From assembly GCA_040752855.1 (NCBI GenBank), contig JBFMHP010000016.1, positions 1 to 48,355 of the forward strand: DNA of 48,355 bases. Direction: 5' to 3'. The translations under genes were made by a program, and so were the position numbers. Numbering within the stretch: position 1 is the first letter of the stretch; each line of letters opens with the position of its first letter. Source of the DNA: JBFMHP01 sp040752855 (GTDB lineage: Bacteria; Pseudomonadota; Gammaproteobacteria; RBG-16-57-12). Positions 24,590 to 33,108 of this stretch are shown here, piece after piece. Under the pieces are notes generated by a model, which saw nothing but the letters and a program-made list of their open reading frames with translations, was not told where the DNA came from and did not search any database.

Positions 24590-24616
24590 AGGCCGGCGCT
24601 CGCCGGCCTTTTTGTT
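24590..24616 (+). terminator. Rho-independent terminator after the peroxidase operon
   Basis: AGGCCGGC (24590-24597) pairs perfectly with GCCGGCCT (24602-24609) around a GCTC loop, followed by a T-rich tract (TTTTTGTTT). It closes the chemoreceptor-peroxidase-cupredoxin-cytochrome unit 21 bp after the last stop. Confidence 0.92.
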
Positions 24617-24705
24617 TGGTGCGCCCGGCGCGCCTCCTCCAGATCACCGGCATGCCCGTACAAGCGCGGGCGGGTGGCGGGTGTTCGCGAACTACCAGTG
24701 TTTGC

Positions 24706-24733
24706 TAATGAATCCGATGGAGAATGCCGAAAC
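24706..24733 (+). promoter_or_regulatory. Weak sigma-28-like element before the PilZ-like gene
   Basis: GCCGAAAC at 24726-24733 matches six of eight positions of the FliA -10 consensus, with TAAT at 24706-24709 sixteen bases upstream. An A+T-rich TATATAAAAT directly downstream (24734-24743) could instead be a sigma-70 -10 box, but no good -35 box is seen. FliA control of a PilZ gene would have a precedent in E. coli ycgR. The match may be chance. Confidence 0.25.
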
Positions 24734-24809
24734 TATATAAAATAGCGCGCCATCGCGGTAGAGTTGTGCGTCATGGTTAACAAAACGGCAGCATTTTTAG
24801 ATACAAGGA

Positions 24810-26561
24810 ATGGAAAAGCTTAAACTGATCATACCCAAGATCGACCCGCGTCACGTCCCGGCGATGGGCAGTGACGCGGCGGGGATCAAATCCTGGCTCG
24901 ATCGCTTGCCCGTGCTCAACGGCAAGCAGGGGCTGGCGTCGCTGCTCGAGGGCTTGAAGGGCCTTAATCGCTCGCTGATCGACGTGCGCGTGCGCGCCCA
25001 GTGCATCGCCTGGATCCAGCCGGAGGCCGCGCGCATCGTCGGCATCGTCCATGCCAATTTGGGTGGCATACCGCTGCCGTTCAAACAGGAGAAGCGTGCA
25101 ATCCTCGAACAGGTGTGGTCGCTGAAGAACGAAATCGCCTATGCCTACAAGCTGGTCTTGTTCCAGCTGCTCAACAGCAAGCAGCACGATCCAAATCAAA
25201 TCGTGCAATATATCGGACGCTCGTTGCGGACGCTGACCGATCTGCTCTGCGATCATTACCTTTATTATTACGCCGAGCCGGCGCAGGTGTGGGGTGAAAT
25301 CCACACGCTGTACCTGTTTGCCGCACACCATCGCTGGAACGAACGGCGCGTGGAGCTGGAGGGCGGGCAATCTCAGAGTGTGGACGAGATTTATATGGAG
25401 GCGGTGCTGCTGTCCGCGGTCATTCCCTACCGCTTGATGCGCGGTGAGATTGGCAAGGTGCGGGCGCTGCTCAAGGAGTGGGGGCATCATTGCAAGTTTC
25501 GCATCCCGGGCGAGAGCTGGCGGCCCAAGGATGAGTTGTTCGTGGATCTCAGCCAGGACCGCCCGCCCGGTTGCAAGCTGCATGATGCCCAATTGAATCG
25601 TGCCGCCATCCGCATACTCGATGTCGGTGCGCTCAAAAATCAGTTTCAGGCGGAGCAGGGGCGCGGTCTCCAGGCCGATACCAAGTTGGCCCGGCTTTCC
25701 GAGCGCAAGCGGCGCGAGTTGCTCGCGCGTTTGAGTCACGGCTGGGGTGGCCGGGCGATACGCGCCACCGACCGGGTGCCGGTGTCCAAGGATCTGGCCG
25801 TGGTGGTCGGCATGGCGGCATGCATCCAGATGCTGACATCCAGGAAGTCCGGTGGCGTGACGCTGGAGAAGGAGATCTCAGAGATTTCCTTCGCCTCGCT
25901 GTCGCTGCTGCCGATGGACAGCCAGCCCCTGCATGCCACGACCTATTCGTCCGCCGGGTTCAAGACCAAGCCGACGCCCACGACGTTCCAAGCCAAGGAC
26001 CCGGAGCGGGATATCTGGGCGCGCAGTTCCGCAATCCAGGGGCCTGTGGAGATTGAGGAAGGGCGCGATATCATGGTACAGAAGGAGGATCCGTACATCG
26101 TCAAGCAGCTCAACGAGAGTATCGACGGCGTGGCCATCGACCTGGGCGGTATCGCCCTCGATATTCATGCCGACCGATTCAGCCGGGCGCAGGTCGGCGA
26201 CCTCATCGCCATTCGCGACGCCGACAAGCCGGAGATGCCCTGGCGGCTGGGCGCGGTGCGCTGGATGCGGCTGTTTTATCACGGCGGCGGCAACCTCGGC
26301 GTGATGTTTCTGATGGATCAGCCGAAGGTGGTGAGCGTGCGGGCGGTGGAGGGAACGGGCGTGGGTGGCGATTTCATCACCGCGCTCGCCTCGTCGGCGG
26401 ATTTCGCGCAAGACGGGGTGAAGTTGATTGTCCCCGCGGCCCTCTACGATGAAGGCACGATCCTCGCGGTCAAGTCTCAGGATCGCAAACTGCGCTTGCG
26501 CCTGGTGCAGCAGCAGGAGGCCGCGGATGGGTTTGCCATGTATTTGATCAAGCAGCTTTAG
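24810..26561 (+). CDS. Large protein with C-terminal PilZ-like domain
   Basis: The 583-residue product is cytoplasmic, without a signal peptide or membrane segment. The N-terminal two thirds (about 1-380) is mostly helical and not recognised. The C-terminal part has the PilZ motif N.S..G (NESIDG, 435-440) followed by VGDLIAIR, WRLGAVRWMR and LGVMFLMD, as in the atypical PilZ proteins of beta- and gammaproteobacteria. The arginine pair that normally precedes this motif and contacts cyclic di-GMP is not evident, so binding is uncertain. The ATG at 24810 is the first start in the frame, with AAGGA directly against it. The stop codon TAG is the first three bases of the palindromic element 26559-26741. 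It may link cyclic di-GMP to motility or pili. Confidence 0.65.
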   Translation: MEKLKLIIPKIDPRHVPAMGSDAAGIKSWLDRLPVLNGKQGLASLLEGLKGLNRSLIDVRVRAQCIAWIQPEAARIVGIVHANLGGIPLPFKQEKRAILEQVWSLKNEIAYAYKLVLFQLLNSKQHDPNQIVQYIGRSLRTLTDLLCDHYLYYYAEPAQVWGEIHTLYLFAAHHRWNERRVELEGGQSQSVDEIYMEAVLLSAVIPYRLMRGEIGKVRALLKEWGHHCKFRIPGESWRPKDELFVDLSQDRPPGCKLHDAQLNRAAIRILDVGALKNQFQAEQGRGLQADTKLARLSERKRRELLARLSHGWGGRAIRATDRVPVSKDLAVVVGMAACIQMLTSRKSGGVTLEKEISEISFASLSLLPMDSQPLHATTYSSAGFKTKPTPTTFQAKDPERDIWARSSAIQGPVEIEEGRDIMVQKEDPYIVKQLNESIDGVAIDLGGIALDIHADRFSRAQVGDLIAIRDADKPEMPWRLGAVRWMRLFYHGGGNLGVMFLMDQPKVVSVRAVEGTGVGGDFITALASSADFAQDGVKLIVPAALYDEGTILAVKSQDRKLRLRLVQQQEAADGFAMYLIKQL

Positions 26562-26741
26562 CCCGGATATTTCGCCACGGATCGTAGCGAGGGCGCGCAA
26601 TCCATTGAAGATTCGGGGCGCACGGAGCTTTTGACGGTGAAGGCATAGTCGACACTATGTCGAACCGGCAAAAGCGAGTACGTCACGAAGATTCAATGGA
26701 TTGCGCGGCCGCAGTAGATTCGTGGTGAAATATCCGGGTTA
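26559..26741. mobile_element. 183-bp palindromic MITE-like element
   Basis: The left arm starting TAGCCCGGATATTTC matches the complement of the right arm ending GAAATATCCGGGTTA along almost its entire length, including GCGCAATCCATTGAA in both arms. The apex is a perfect small hairpin (CATAGT at 26644-26649, loop CGAC, ACTATG at 26654-26659). A TA dinucleotide is found at each end (26559-26560, 26740-26741), as expected of elements moved by IS630/Tc1-type transposases. It encodes nothing. Its first bases supply the stop codon of the PilZ-like gene. Classification as a MITE is inference. Confidence 0.75.
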
Positions 26742-26791
26742 GGGCTGCCAGGGTTCGGGCGCGGCCCGAACACAACGACAGGAAGGTGGCT

Positions 26792-27145
26792 ATGAGTGAT
26801 TATCCCAAAATCAAGCAAGATCCCATGTATCAGCTGTTGCGTGACGGCAAGGTCGCCGATTTCAATCGCCGCCGCCGCGCCGGCGAGACCTGCGACCTGA
26901 CCAACTGCGACTTCCGCTGCCTGGATCTGCGCGGACTGGAGGCCGACGGCCTGGATTTTTCGGGCAGCTATTTCCGCCAGGCGGACCTGCGCGGGATCGA
27001 TTTCCGCCAAAGCAGCCTGCGGGGCGCGAGCATCAACGGCGCCTTGATCTCCGGCGCGTATTTCCCGGACGAGTTGAGCGCCGATGAGATTCACTTGTCG
27101 CTGTTACACGGCACCCGCATGCGGTATCAGCCGGCCAGGGGTTGA
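26792..27145 (+). CDS. Pentapeptide-repeat protein
   Basis: The 117-residue product contains a short right-handed quadrilateral helix of pentapeptide units at about residues 38-88, read as TNCDFRCLDLRGLEADGLDF and ADLRGIDFRQSSLRGASI. A short helical N-terminus (MYQLLRDGKVADFN) precedes it. A GGAAGG five bases before the ATG at 26792 sets the start; an in-frame GTG lies six bases earlier. Pentapeptide proteins can mimic DNA or act as binding platforms; with so few coils a gyrase-protecting role is not suggested. It lies between the MITE-like element and rpmE. Confidence 0.8.
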   Translation: MSDYPKIKQDPMYQLLRDGKVADFNRRRRAGETCDLTNCDFRCLDLRGLEADGLDFSGSYFRQADLRGIDFRQSSLRGASINGALISGAYFPDELSADEIHLSLLHGTRMRYQPARG

Positions 27146-27169
27146 CTTGGCGCGGGTTTTTCGTAATAT
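27142..27169 (+). promoter_or_regulatory. Probable sigma-70 promoter of rpmE
   Basis: TTGACT (27142-27147) is five of six to the -35 consensus. It is followed after 16 bp by TAATAT (27164-27169); TATACG at 27167-27172 is an alternative -10 box with longer spacing. It lies about 80 bp before the rpmE start, with the -35 box overlapping the stop codon of the pentapeptide-repeat gene. Confidence 0.5.
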
Positions 27170-27249
27170 ACGCTGTTCCTGAGCGCACGCGGTGCCTGGC
27201 GTATGGCCGGGTGGCGGCGTGCAGACAAGCCAAACTAGAGGTAACCCAC

Positions 27250-27453
27250 ATGAAGCCCGATATCCATCCGGCGTACAAAGAGATTTCCGTATCCTGCAGC
27301 TGCGGCAACAGCTTCAAGACCAGTTCGACCACCGAGAAAAAAGAGCTGCTGCTCGACGTGTGTTCAGCCTGTCATCCTTTCTATACCGGCAAGCAAAAGC
27401 TGGTCGACACCGCAGGTCGCGTGGACAAGTTCCGTCAGAAATACGGCATGTAA
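27250..27453 (+). CDS. rpmE: 50S ribosomal protein L31 (zinc form)
   Basis: The 67-residue protein of the large ribosomal subunit reads MKPDIHPAYKEISVSCSCGN at its start. Cysteines 16, 18, 38 and 41 form the zinc site that marks the C+ form, which is replaced by a zinc-free paralogue under zinc limitation in many bacteria. The ATG at 27250 has GAGGTAAC upstream; the frame is open from 27142 but that part is leader. It appears monocistronic, with its own promoter and terminator. Confidence 0.97.
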   Translation: MKPDIHPAYKEISVSCSCGNSFKTSSTTEKKELLLDVCSACHPFYTGKQKLVDTAGRVDKFRQKYGM

Positions 27454-27477
27454 TCCCCCGACGCGAGCCGCGAATGC

Positions 27478-27505
27478 AAAAGGCGCCAATCATGGCGCCT
27501 TTTTT
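27478..27505 (+). terminator. Rho-independent terminator of rpmE
   Basis: AAAAGGCGCC (27478-27487) pairs with GGCGCCTTTT (27494-27503) around the loop AATCAT and runs into a T-tract. It lies 24 bp after the rpmE stop. Confidence 0.93.
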
Positions 27506-27568
27506 GTTCGCGCCATCGACTGTCGGGTTTGGGATCACCACTCCCTCCAATCCGCAGGATGAAACACC

Positions 27569-28816
27569 ATGAGCAACGATTTGAAACAGGCCGCCCTGGA
27601 ATATCACGCCAAGCCTGCGCCCGGAAAAATCGGCATGTCCGTGACCAAGCCCTGCGAGACTCAGCGCGATCTTGCGCTGGCCTATACGCCGGGGGTCGCC
27701 GAGCCGGTCCGCGAAATCGCCCGGGACCCCGAGCTGGCCTATCGCTACACCTCAAAGGGAAACCTGGTCGCGGTGATCACCGATGGCACCGCGGTGCTGG
27801 GGCTCGGTGATGTTGGCGCGCTGGCGGGCAAGCCGGTGATGGAGGGCAAGGGCGTGCTGTTCAAGCGCTTTGCGGATATCGATGTCTTTGACATCGAGGT
27901 CAGCTGCAAGACGCCGCGGGAATTCATCGAAACCGTGGAGCGGATCGCGCCGACCTTCGGTGGCATCAATCTGGAAGATATCGCCGCCCCGCATTGTTTC
28001 GAGATCGAACAAGCCTTGATCGAGAAGCTTGATATCCCAGTGTTTCATGACGACCAGCACGGTACCGCGATCATCATCGCCGCGGGCCTGCTCAACGCCC
28101 TCGAGGTGCAGCGGAAGAATCTCGCCGATGCCAAGATCGTGTGCCTCGGGGCCGGTGCGGCGGGGATTGCCTCGATGCGGCTGCTGGTTTCATTGGGCGC
28201 CAAGCACGCGAATCTGCGCCTGCTCGATCGCAAAGGGGTGATCCACGCGGGGCGATCCGATCTGAATCGGTACAAGCAGGAATTCGCCGTCGAAACCGAT
28301 GAGCGCACCTTGGGCGAGGCCATGCAGGGGGCGGACATCTTTATTGGCGTTTCGGGGGCGGATCTGGTCAGCGGCGCGATGCTGATGAGTATGGCGGAAC
28401 GGCCGATCGTGTTTGCGCTCTCCAATCCCGACCCGGAGATTCGCCCCGAAGTCGCCCTGAAGGTGCGCGGCGATGTCATCATGGCCACCGGTCGCAGCGA
28501 TTATCCGAATCAGGTGAACAACGCCCTCGGGTTTCCCTATATCTTCCGCGGCGCCTTGGATGTGCGTGCGCGGCTCATCAATCAGGAAATGAAGATCGCG
28601 GCGGTTTACGCCTTGTGCGCGCTGGCCAAGCAGCCGGTGCCGCCGGAGGTATTGCAGGCCTATCGCGTCAATGCTTTGGAATTCGGTTCCCACTACATCA
28701 TCCCTAAGCCCTTGGATCCGCGCTTGATGACCTATGTGCCGCCGGCAGTGGCCAAGGCGGCGGTGGACTCCGGCGCGGCACGCGCACCTTATCCTGCGCG
28801 CTATCCGCCGCGCTGA
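27569..28816 (+). CDS. Malic enzyme, short form (malate to pyruvate and CO2)
   Basis: The 415-residue enzyme carries the malic N-terminal domain (LALAYTPGVAEPVREIARDP, then GNLVAVITDGTAVLGLGDVG), the metal-binding EDIAAPHCFEIE and HDDQHGTAIIIAAGLLNAL segments, and the nucleotide-binding loop LGAGAAGIASMRLL. It lacks the phosphotransacetylase-like C-terminal domain of MaeB (about 760 residues), so it is the short bacterial type. NAD or NADP preference cannot be read with certainty. It supplies pyruvate and reducing power from C4 acids. An AGGATG lies eight bases before the start. The gene is convergent with the PBP1A gene; the 50 bp between them hold no obvious terminator. Confidence 0.94.
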   Translation: MSNDLKQAALEYHAKPAPGKIGMSVTKPCETQRDLALAYTPGVAEPVREIARDPELAYRYTSKGNLVAVITDGTAVLGLGDVGALAGKPVMEGKGVLFKRFADIDVFDIEVSCKTPREFIETVERIAPTFGGINLEDIAAPHCFEIEQALIEKLDIPVFHDDQHGTAIIIAAGLLNALEVQRKNLADAKIVCLGAGAAGIASMRLLVSLGAKHANLRLLDRKGVIHAGRSDLNRYKQEFAVETDERTLGEAMQGADIFIGVSGADLVSGAMLMSMAERPIVFALSNPDPEIRPEVALKVRGDVIMATGRSDYPNQVNNALGFPYIFRGALDVRARLINQEMKIAAVYALCALAKQPVPPEVLQAYRVNALEFGSHYIIPKPLDPRLMTYVPPAVAKAAVDSGAARAPYPARYPPR

Positions 28817-28866
28817 AGCAGCTCGCCTCAAAGATTCCCGACTCAAACGGTGACTGCCTAGACGGG

Positions 28867-31263
28867 CTAGAACAGTTCCTCCTGCGCAGCCGGCGTGGCG
28901 CCCGGCGCCGATCCCGGGGCGGAGATTTGCGTGGAGGAAGGCGTGGCATATTCCTGCGGCGCCTCCTCGGCGCGGAAGATCTCGAAGATGGCGTCGGCCT
29001 GGGCGGGGCCGGCCAGCTTGCCACTGCGCGGATCGATTTTCACCGTGACCATGCCTTCGGGTTCGGGCATCACGATTTCCGGCAGACCCTGGGTTGCCTG
29101 TTGCATGAAATACATCCAGATCGGCAGCGCCGCCGCGCCGCCGGTTTCGCGGCCGCCCAAGGCCTTCGGCTGATCGAAGCCGACCCAGGCGGTGGCCGCG
29201 AGCGAGGTGTTGAAACCGGCGAACCATGCATCGTACTGATCATTGGTGGTGCCGGTCTTGCCGCGCAGATCGCTGCGGCCGAGGCTGGTGGCCTTGCGCG
29301 CGGTGCCTTGGGTGATGACATCGGCCATGATCGAGTTCATTTCATAGATGATCTGCGGGTTGATCACCTGCGGCGCCAGCGGCAGGGACGGCGGGGTGGA
29401 GAAGACGCAGTCCATGCAGGCGAACGCGGGACGCGCCTGGAAGATGATCTCGCCTTTGCTGTTTTCGATCCGCTCGATGAAATACGGTTCGACCCGGTAG
29501 CCGCCGTTGGCGAATACCGCATACCCCGTGGTCATCTCCAGCGGCGACGCCGAGCCGCTGCCCAGGACCATGGACAGATCCCTGGGCAGCGTGTCGGGAT
29601 TGATGCCGAAGCGTTGGACGTAATCCAAGGCGGTGTTGATGCCGATGTCGCGCAGGATGCGGATCGAGACGAGATTGCGCGAATGGGTCAGGGCCTCGCG
29701 CAGGCGCGTCGGGCCATAGAATTCGCCGGTGTAGTTCTCCGGCCGCCACATCGTCTCCAGGGTGTCGTCCTCGAACACCACCGGGGCGTCATTGATCAGC
29801 GTGGCTGGCGTGTAGCCGTGCTCGAGCGCCGCGGCATAGACGAATGGTTTGAAGCTCGAGCCGGGTTGGCGCTTGCCCTGCACGGCGCGATTGAACTTGC
29901 TCTTGTAGAAATTGAATCCGCCCACCAAGGCCTTGATGGCGCCGGTGGTCGGTGAGAGCGCCACCAGCGCGCCTTCGATTTCGGGTGTCTGGGCCAGGCG
30001 CCATTGTCCATTCAACTGCTGCACCTGAATGATATCGCCCGGCGATAACACCTGGCTCGGGTTTTCCGGCGGGGACTGCAATGCGTTGGTCTTGGGATGG
30101 GCCCGTTGCGCCCAGGACATGCCTTCCCACGGCAGCTGCTGCAGGCCATGCTCCACGGTGTAGAACTCGGCGCCCTCGGCTTCGACCTTCAGCACCAAGG
30201 CCGGAGAGAGATTATTGATGTCTTCATAGGCGCTGATGGCTGCGAACCAGGCGTCGGGAGTGCTGTTTTGTGCGATGTCGATGTGGCCCAATGGTCCGCG
30301 ATAGCCGTGGCGCTGGTCGTATTCGAGCAATCCCTGCCAGACGGCCAGATTGGCCGCGGCTTGTAGCCGGCTGTCGAGGGTGGTGTAGATGCGCAAGCCC
30401 TGGGTATAGGCGTCTTCCCCCAGGCCATAGCGCTCGACGAGTTCGGCGCGCGCCATTTCTGCGATATAAGGCGCCGCCACATCGATCGGCTGGGCATGCA
30501 GTTTGGCGGTGTCCGCCTCGGCTATGGCCAATTGGTATTGGGCGCTGTCGATGTAGCCAAGCTCGTGCATTCTCCTGAGCACATAGTCGCGGCGAATGAG
30601 GGCGCGGTCGAGATTCGCGATGGGATTGTAGCGCGAGGGGGCCTTGGGCAGACCGGCCACCATGGCCATCTGCGCCAGACTCAATTCATCGACGGGCTTG
30701 CCGTAATAGACTTGCGCTGCGGCGCCAAAGCCGTAGGCGCGGTTGCCGAGATAGATTTTATTGAGGTAAAGCTCCAGGATCTCCTGTTTCGAGAGCTCGT
30801 TCTCGATCTTGAACGACAGGAGGATCTCGTTGAGCTTGCGCAAATAGGTCTTTTCGCTGGTGAGAAAGAAATTTCGGGCCACCTGCATGGTAATAGTGCT
30901 GCCGCCTTGAGATTTCTCGCCGGTGGCGACGAGGTTGAACACCGCGCGCAGAATGCCCTGATAATCCACCCCGGGGTGCTCGAAGAAGCGATCGTCCTCG
31001 GCGGCGAGAATGGCATTGATCAGCATCGGCGGGGTATCGTCGTAGCGCAGAGGCACGCGGCGTTTCTCGCCAAACTCGCCGATGAGCTTGTTGTCCTGGC
31101 TGTACACCCGCAGCGGGATCTGGAGCTGGACGTCCTTGAGCGAATCAATGGCCGGGAGGTTGGGGGCGACGACGGCATAAATGAATACCATCACGCCGAG
31201 CAGCCCGATCGCGACGATGACGAGAAGGTATTTGGTCAGCTTGACCAGAGAAGAAATATTCAT
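28867..31263 (-). CDS. mrcA: Penicillin-binding protein 1A (bifunctional peptidoglycan synthase)
   Basis: The 798-residue inner-membrane enzyme polymerises and cross-links peptidoglycan. A membrane anchor (YLLVIVAIGLLGVMVFIYAV) is followed by the glycosyltransferase domain, with catalytic Glu in AAEDDRFFEHPGVD and the QGGSTITMQVARNFF motif. The PBP1A-specific OB-like domain and the transpeptidase follow, with Ser469 in SSFK (469-472), SRN in THSRNLVS and KTG in LRGKTGTTND. The ATG at 31263 was chosen because it directly precedes the anchor; the frame extends to 31305. The ribosome-binding site is poor. It is divergent from pilM, the conserved ponA-pilMNOPQ arrangement. Confidence 0.96.
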   Translation of the reverse strand: MNISSLVKLTKYLLVIVAIGLLGVMVFIYAVVAPNLPAIDSLKDVQLQIPLRVYSQDNKLIGEFGEKRRVPLRYDDTPPMLINAILAAEDDRFFEHPGVDYQGILRAVFNLVATGEKSQGGSTITMQVARNFFLTSEKTYLRKLNEILLSFKIENELSKQEILELYLNKIYLGNRAYGFGAAAQVYYGKPVDELSLAQMAMVAGLPKAPSRYNPIANLDRALIRRDYVLRRMHELGYIDSAQYQLAIAEADTAKLHAQPIDVAAPYIAEMARAELVERYGLGEDAYTQGLRIYTTLDSRLQAAANLAVWQGLLEYDQRHGYRGPLGHIDIAQNSTPDAWFAAISAYEDINNLSPALVLKVEAEGAEFYTVEHGLQQLPWEGMSWAQRAHPKTNALQSPPENPSQVLSPGDIIQVQQLNGQWRLAQTPEIEGALVALSPTTGAIKALVGGFNFYKSKFNRAVQGKRQPGSSFKPFVYAAALEHGYTPATLINDAPVVFEDDTLETMWRPENYTGEFYGPTRLREALTHSRNLVSIRILRDIGINTALDYVQRFGINPDTLPRDLSMVLGSGSASPLEMTTGYAVFANGGYRVEPYFIERIENSKGEIIFQARPAFACMDCVFSTPPSLPLAPQVINPQIIYEMNSIMADVITQGTARKATSLGRSDLRGKTGTTNDQYDAWFAGFNTSLAATAWVGFDQPKALGGRETGGAAALPIWMYFMQQATQGLPEIVMPEPEGMVTVKIDPRSGKLAGPAQADAIFEIFRAEEAPQEYATPSSTQISAPGSAPGATPAAQEELF

Positions 31264-31458
31264 AAGGAATTTTGTGAAAAGCCCGATATTGTAACTCGAA
31301 ACCAAAACTTATACTATTCAACCATTAAATTTATGCGATGTGGTTAAAAGTTTGTAAATTGTCTGATTGATGTTGCTTAAAGTTAGTTTCTCTCTTGCCG
31401 CTAAATCAGAAATAATCAGGTCGGCTAGAACATAGAACAATTACTAAAGGATACTACC

Positions 31459-32529
31459 GTGCAACTTTCCGAGCTGTTCAAAAAGCGCAATCCCCCACTG
31501 CTAGGGATCGATATCAGCTCATCGGCTGTCAAACTGCTAGAACTGAGTCAGCAGGGACCAAGGTACCGGGTGGAGAGTTATGCAGTTGAGCCTCTGCCGC
31601 CGGATTCAGTGGTTGAAAAGACAATTACCAACGTGGATGCCGTGGGAGAGGCGATCAAGCGCGCCTTGCGGCGTTCCGGATCCCGCTCCAAGCAGGCGGC
31701 GGTGGCGGTATCCGGTTCCGCGGTGATCACCAAGGTCATCTCCATGCCGTCCTCCCTCAATGACACCGAGATGGAGACCCAGATCCAGCTCGAGGCCGAC
31801 CAATATATCCCCTACCCGCTAGAAGAAGTGAACATGGACTTCGAGGTCCTGGGTCCCTCCGAGGGCAATCCCAATATGGTCGATGTGCTCTTGGCGGCCT
31901 CCCGCAGCGAAAATGTCGACATGCGCGTGGCGGCGCTGGAGATCGCGGGACTGACGACCAAGATCGTGGACGTCGAGGCCTACGCGCTCGAGAATGCGTT
32001 TGCGCTCTTGGCCACGCAGCTGCCGGTTGATGAGCATGAGCAGATCGTGGCCGTGGCCGATATCGGCGCGACCATGACGACATTGAATGTCCTCTATAAC
32101 CAGAAAATCATCTATACCCGCGAGCAGGTCTTCGGCGGCAAGCAATTGACCGAAGAAATCCAGCGGCGCTATGGATTGTCGTACGAAGAAGCGGGTATGG
32201 CCAAGCGTCAAGGCGGGCTGCCGGACAACTATGTGCCCGAAGTGCTTCAGCCGTTCAAGGAGGCGATGGTGCAGCAGGTCAGTCGCTCGCTGCAATTTTT
32301 CTTCTCATCCAGTCATTTCAATAAAGTCGATCATATCGTGCTGGCGGGCGGATGCGCTTCGATCCCCGGGGTCGATGAGATGATGGAAACACATCTGGGC
32401 ACCAGCACATCGGTTGGCAACGTCTTTGCCAACATGGCGCTGGCCTCGAGGGTGAAGGCGCAGGCGTTGAGCAATGACGCTCCATCCCTGTTGGTTGCCT
32501 GCGGTCTTGCAATGAGGAGTTTTGATTAA
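31459..32529 (+). CDS. pilM: Type IV pilus assembly protein PilM
   Basis: The 356-residue cytoplasmic actin-like protein starts at a GTG with AAAGG eight bases upstream. The nucleotide-binding features LLGIDISSSAVKLLELSQQG, VAVADIGATMTTLNVL and IVLAGGCASIPGVDEMM are clear. PilM binds the N-terminal peptide of PilN and links the cytoplasmic motor to the inner-membrane alignment complex. It is the first gene of pilMNOPQ; its stop is directly followed by the pilN ATG. The A+T-rich 195 bp before it, shared with mrcA, should contain the promoter, but I could not assign boxes with confidence. Confidence 0.97.
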   Translation: MQLSELFKKRNPPLLGIDISSSAVKLLELSQQGPRYRVESYAVEPLPPDSVVEKTITNVDAVGEAIKRALRRSGSRSKQAAVAVSGSAVITKVISMPSSLNDTEMETQIQLEADQYIPYPLEEVNMDFEVLGPSEGNPNMVDVLLAASRSENVDMRVAALEIAGLTTKIVDVEAYALENAFALLATQLPVDEHEQIVAVADIGATMTTLNVLYNQKIIYTREQVFGGKQLTEEIQRRYGLSYEEAGMAKRQGGLPDNYVPEVLQPFKEAMVQQVSRSLQFFFSSSHFNKVDHIVLAGGCASIPGVDEMMETHLGTSTSVGNVFANMALASRVKAQALSNDAPSLLVACGLAMRSFD

Positions 32530-33108
32530 ATGGCTCGCATCAATCTACTGCCATGGCGCGAAGCAGCGCGCAAAAAGAAGCAAAAAGATTTTTTCACCAC
32601 GGCGGCCCTGAGCGCCTGCTTGATGGGGGTGATCGTTTTTTACGCGCACCTGCATATCGCGGGCATGATCGAGACGCAAACCGCCAGAAACACCTTCCTG
32701 CAGGAGCAGATCAAGGTGCTGGATCAAAAGATCGAAGACATCAAGAAGCTCGAAAAGGACAAGGAAAGCCTGCTGGCGCGGATGAATGTCATCCAGGAAT
32801 TGCAGCGCAGCCGCCCCGGGATCGTGCGCTTGTTTGATGAAATGGTGCGCACCGTCCCAGAAGGGATCTACTTAACCAAGCTGGAACGCAAGGGCGATGA
32901 AATCACCATCACCGGCGCGGCGCAGTCGAATGCCCGCGTTTCCAATTTCATGCGCAATCTGGATGAATCGGCGTGGTTCGACAATCCCAGCCTGGTGGTG
33001 ATCGATGCCAGCAAAAAGACCGAACAGGGCGGCAGCATGTTTACACTGACGGTGCGCCAAGTGACGATGAATCAAACACAACAGGTTGAAAAGGCGGGGC
33101 AGCAATGA
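32530..33108 (+). CDS. pilN: Type IV pilus assembly protein PilN
   Basis: The 192-residue inner-membrane protein begins MARINLLPWREAARKKKQKD, where INLLPWR is the PilM-binding motif. One membrane helix follows (FFTTAALSACLMGVIVFYAH), then a coiled coil (KVLDQKIEDIKKLEKDKESL) and a small ferredoxin-like periplasmic domain. It pairs with PilO to form the alignment subcomplex. The stop overlaps the pilO start (ATGA). Confidence 0.97.
   Translation: MARINLLPWREAARKKKQKDFFTTAALSACLMGVIVFYAHLHIAGMIETQTARNTFLQEQIKVLDQKIEDIKKLEKDKESLLARMNVIQELQRSRPGIVRLFDEMVRTVPEGIYLTKLERKGDEITITGAAQSNARVSNFMRNLDESAWFDNPSLVVIDASKKTEQGGSMFTLTVRQVTMNQTQQVEKAGQQ

Noticed and set aside
26559..26741. The palindrome as a transcription terminator
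   Set aside because: It is much too long, is not followed by a T-tract, and has transposon-like TA ends.
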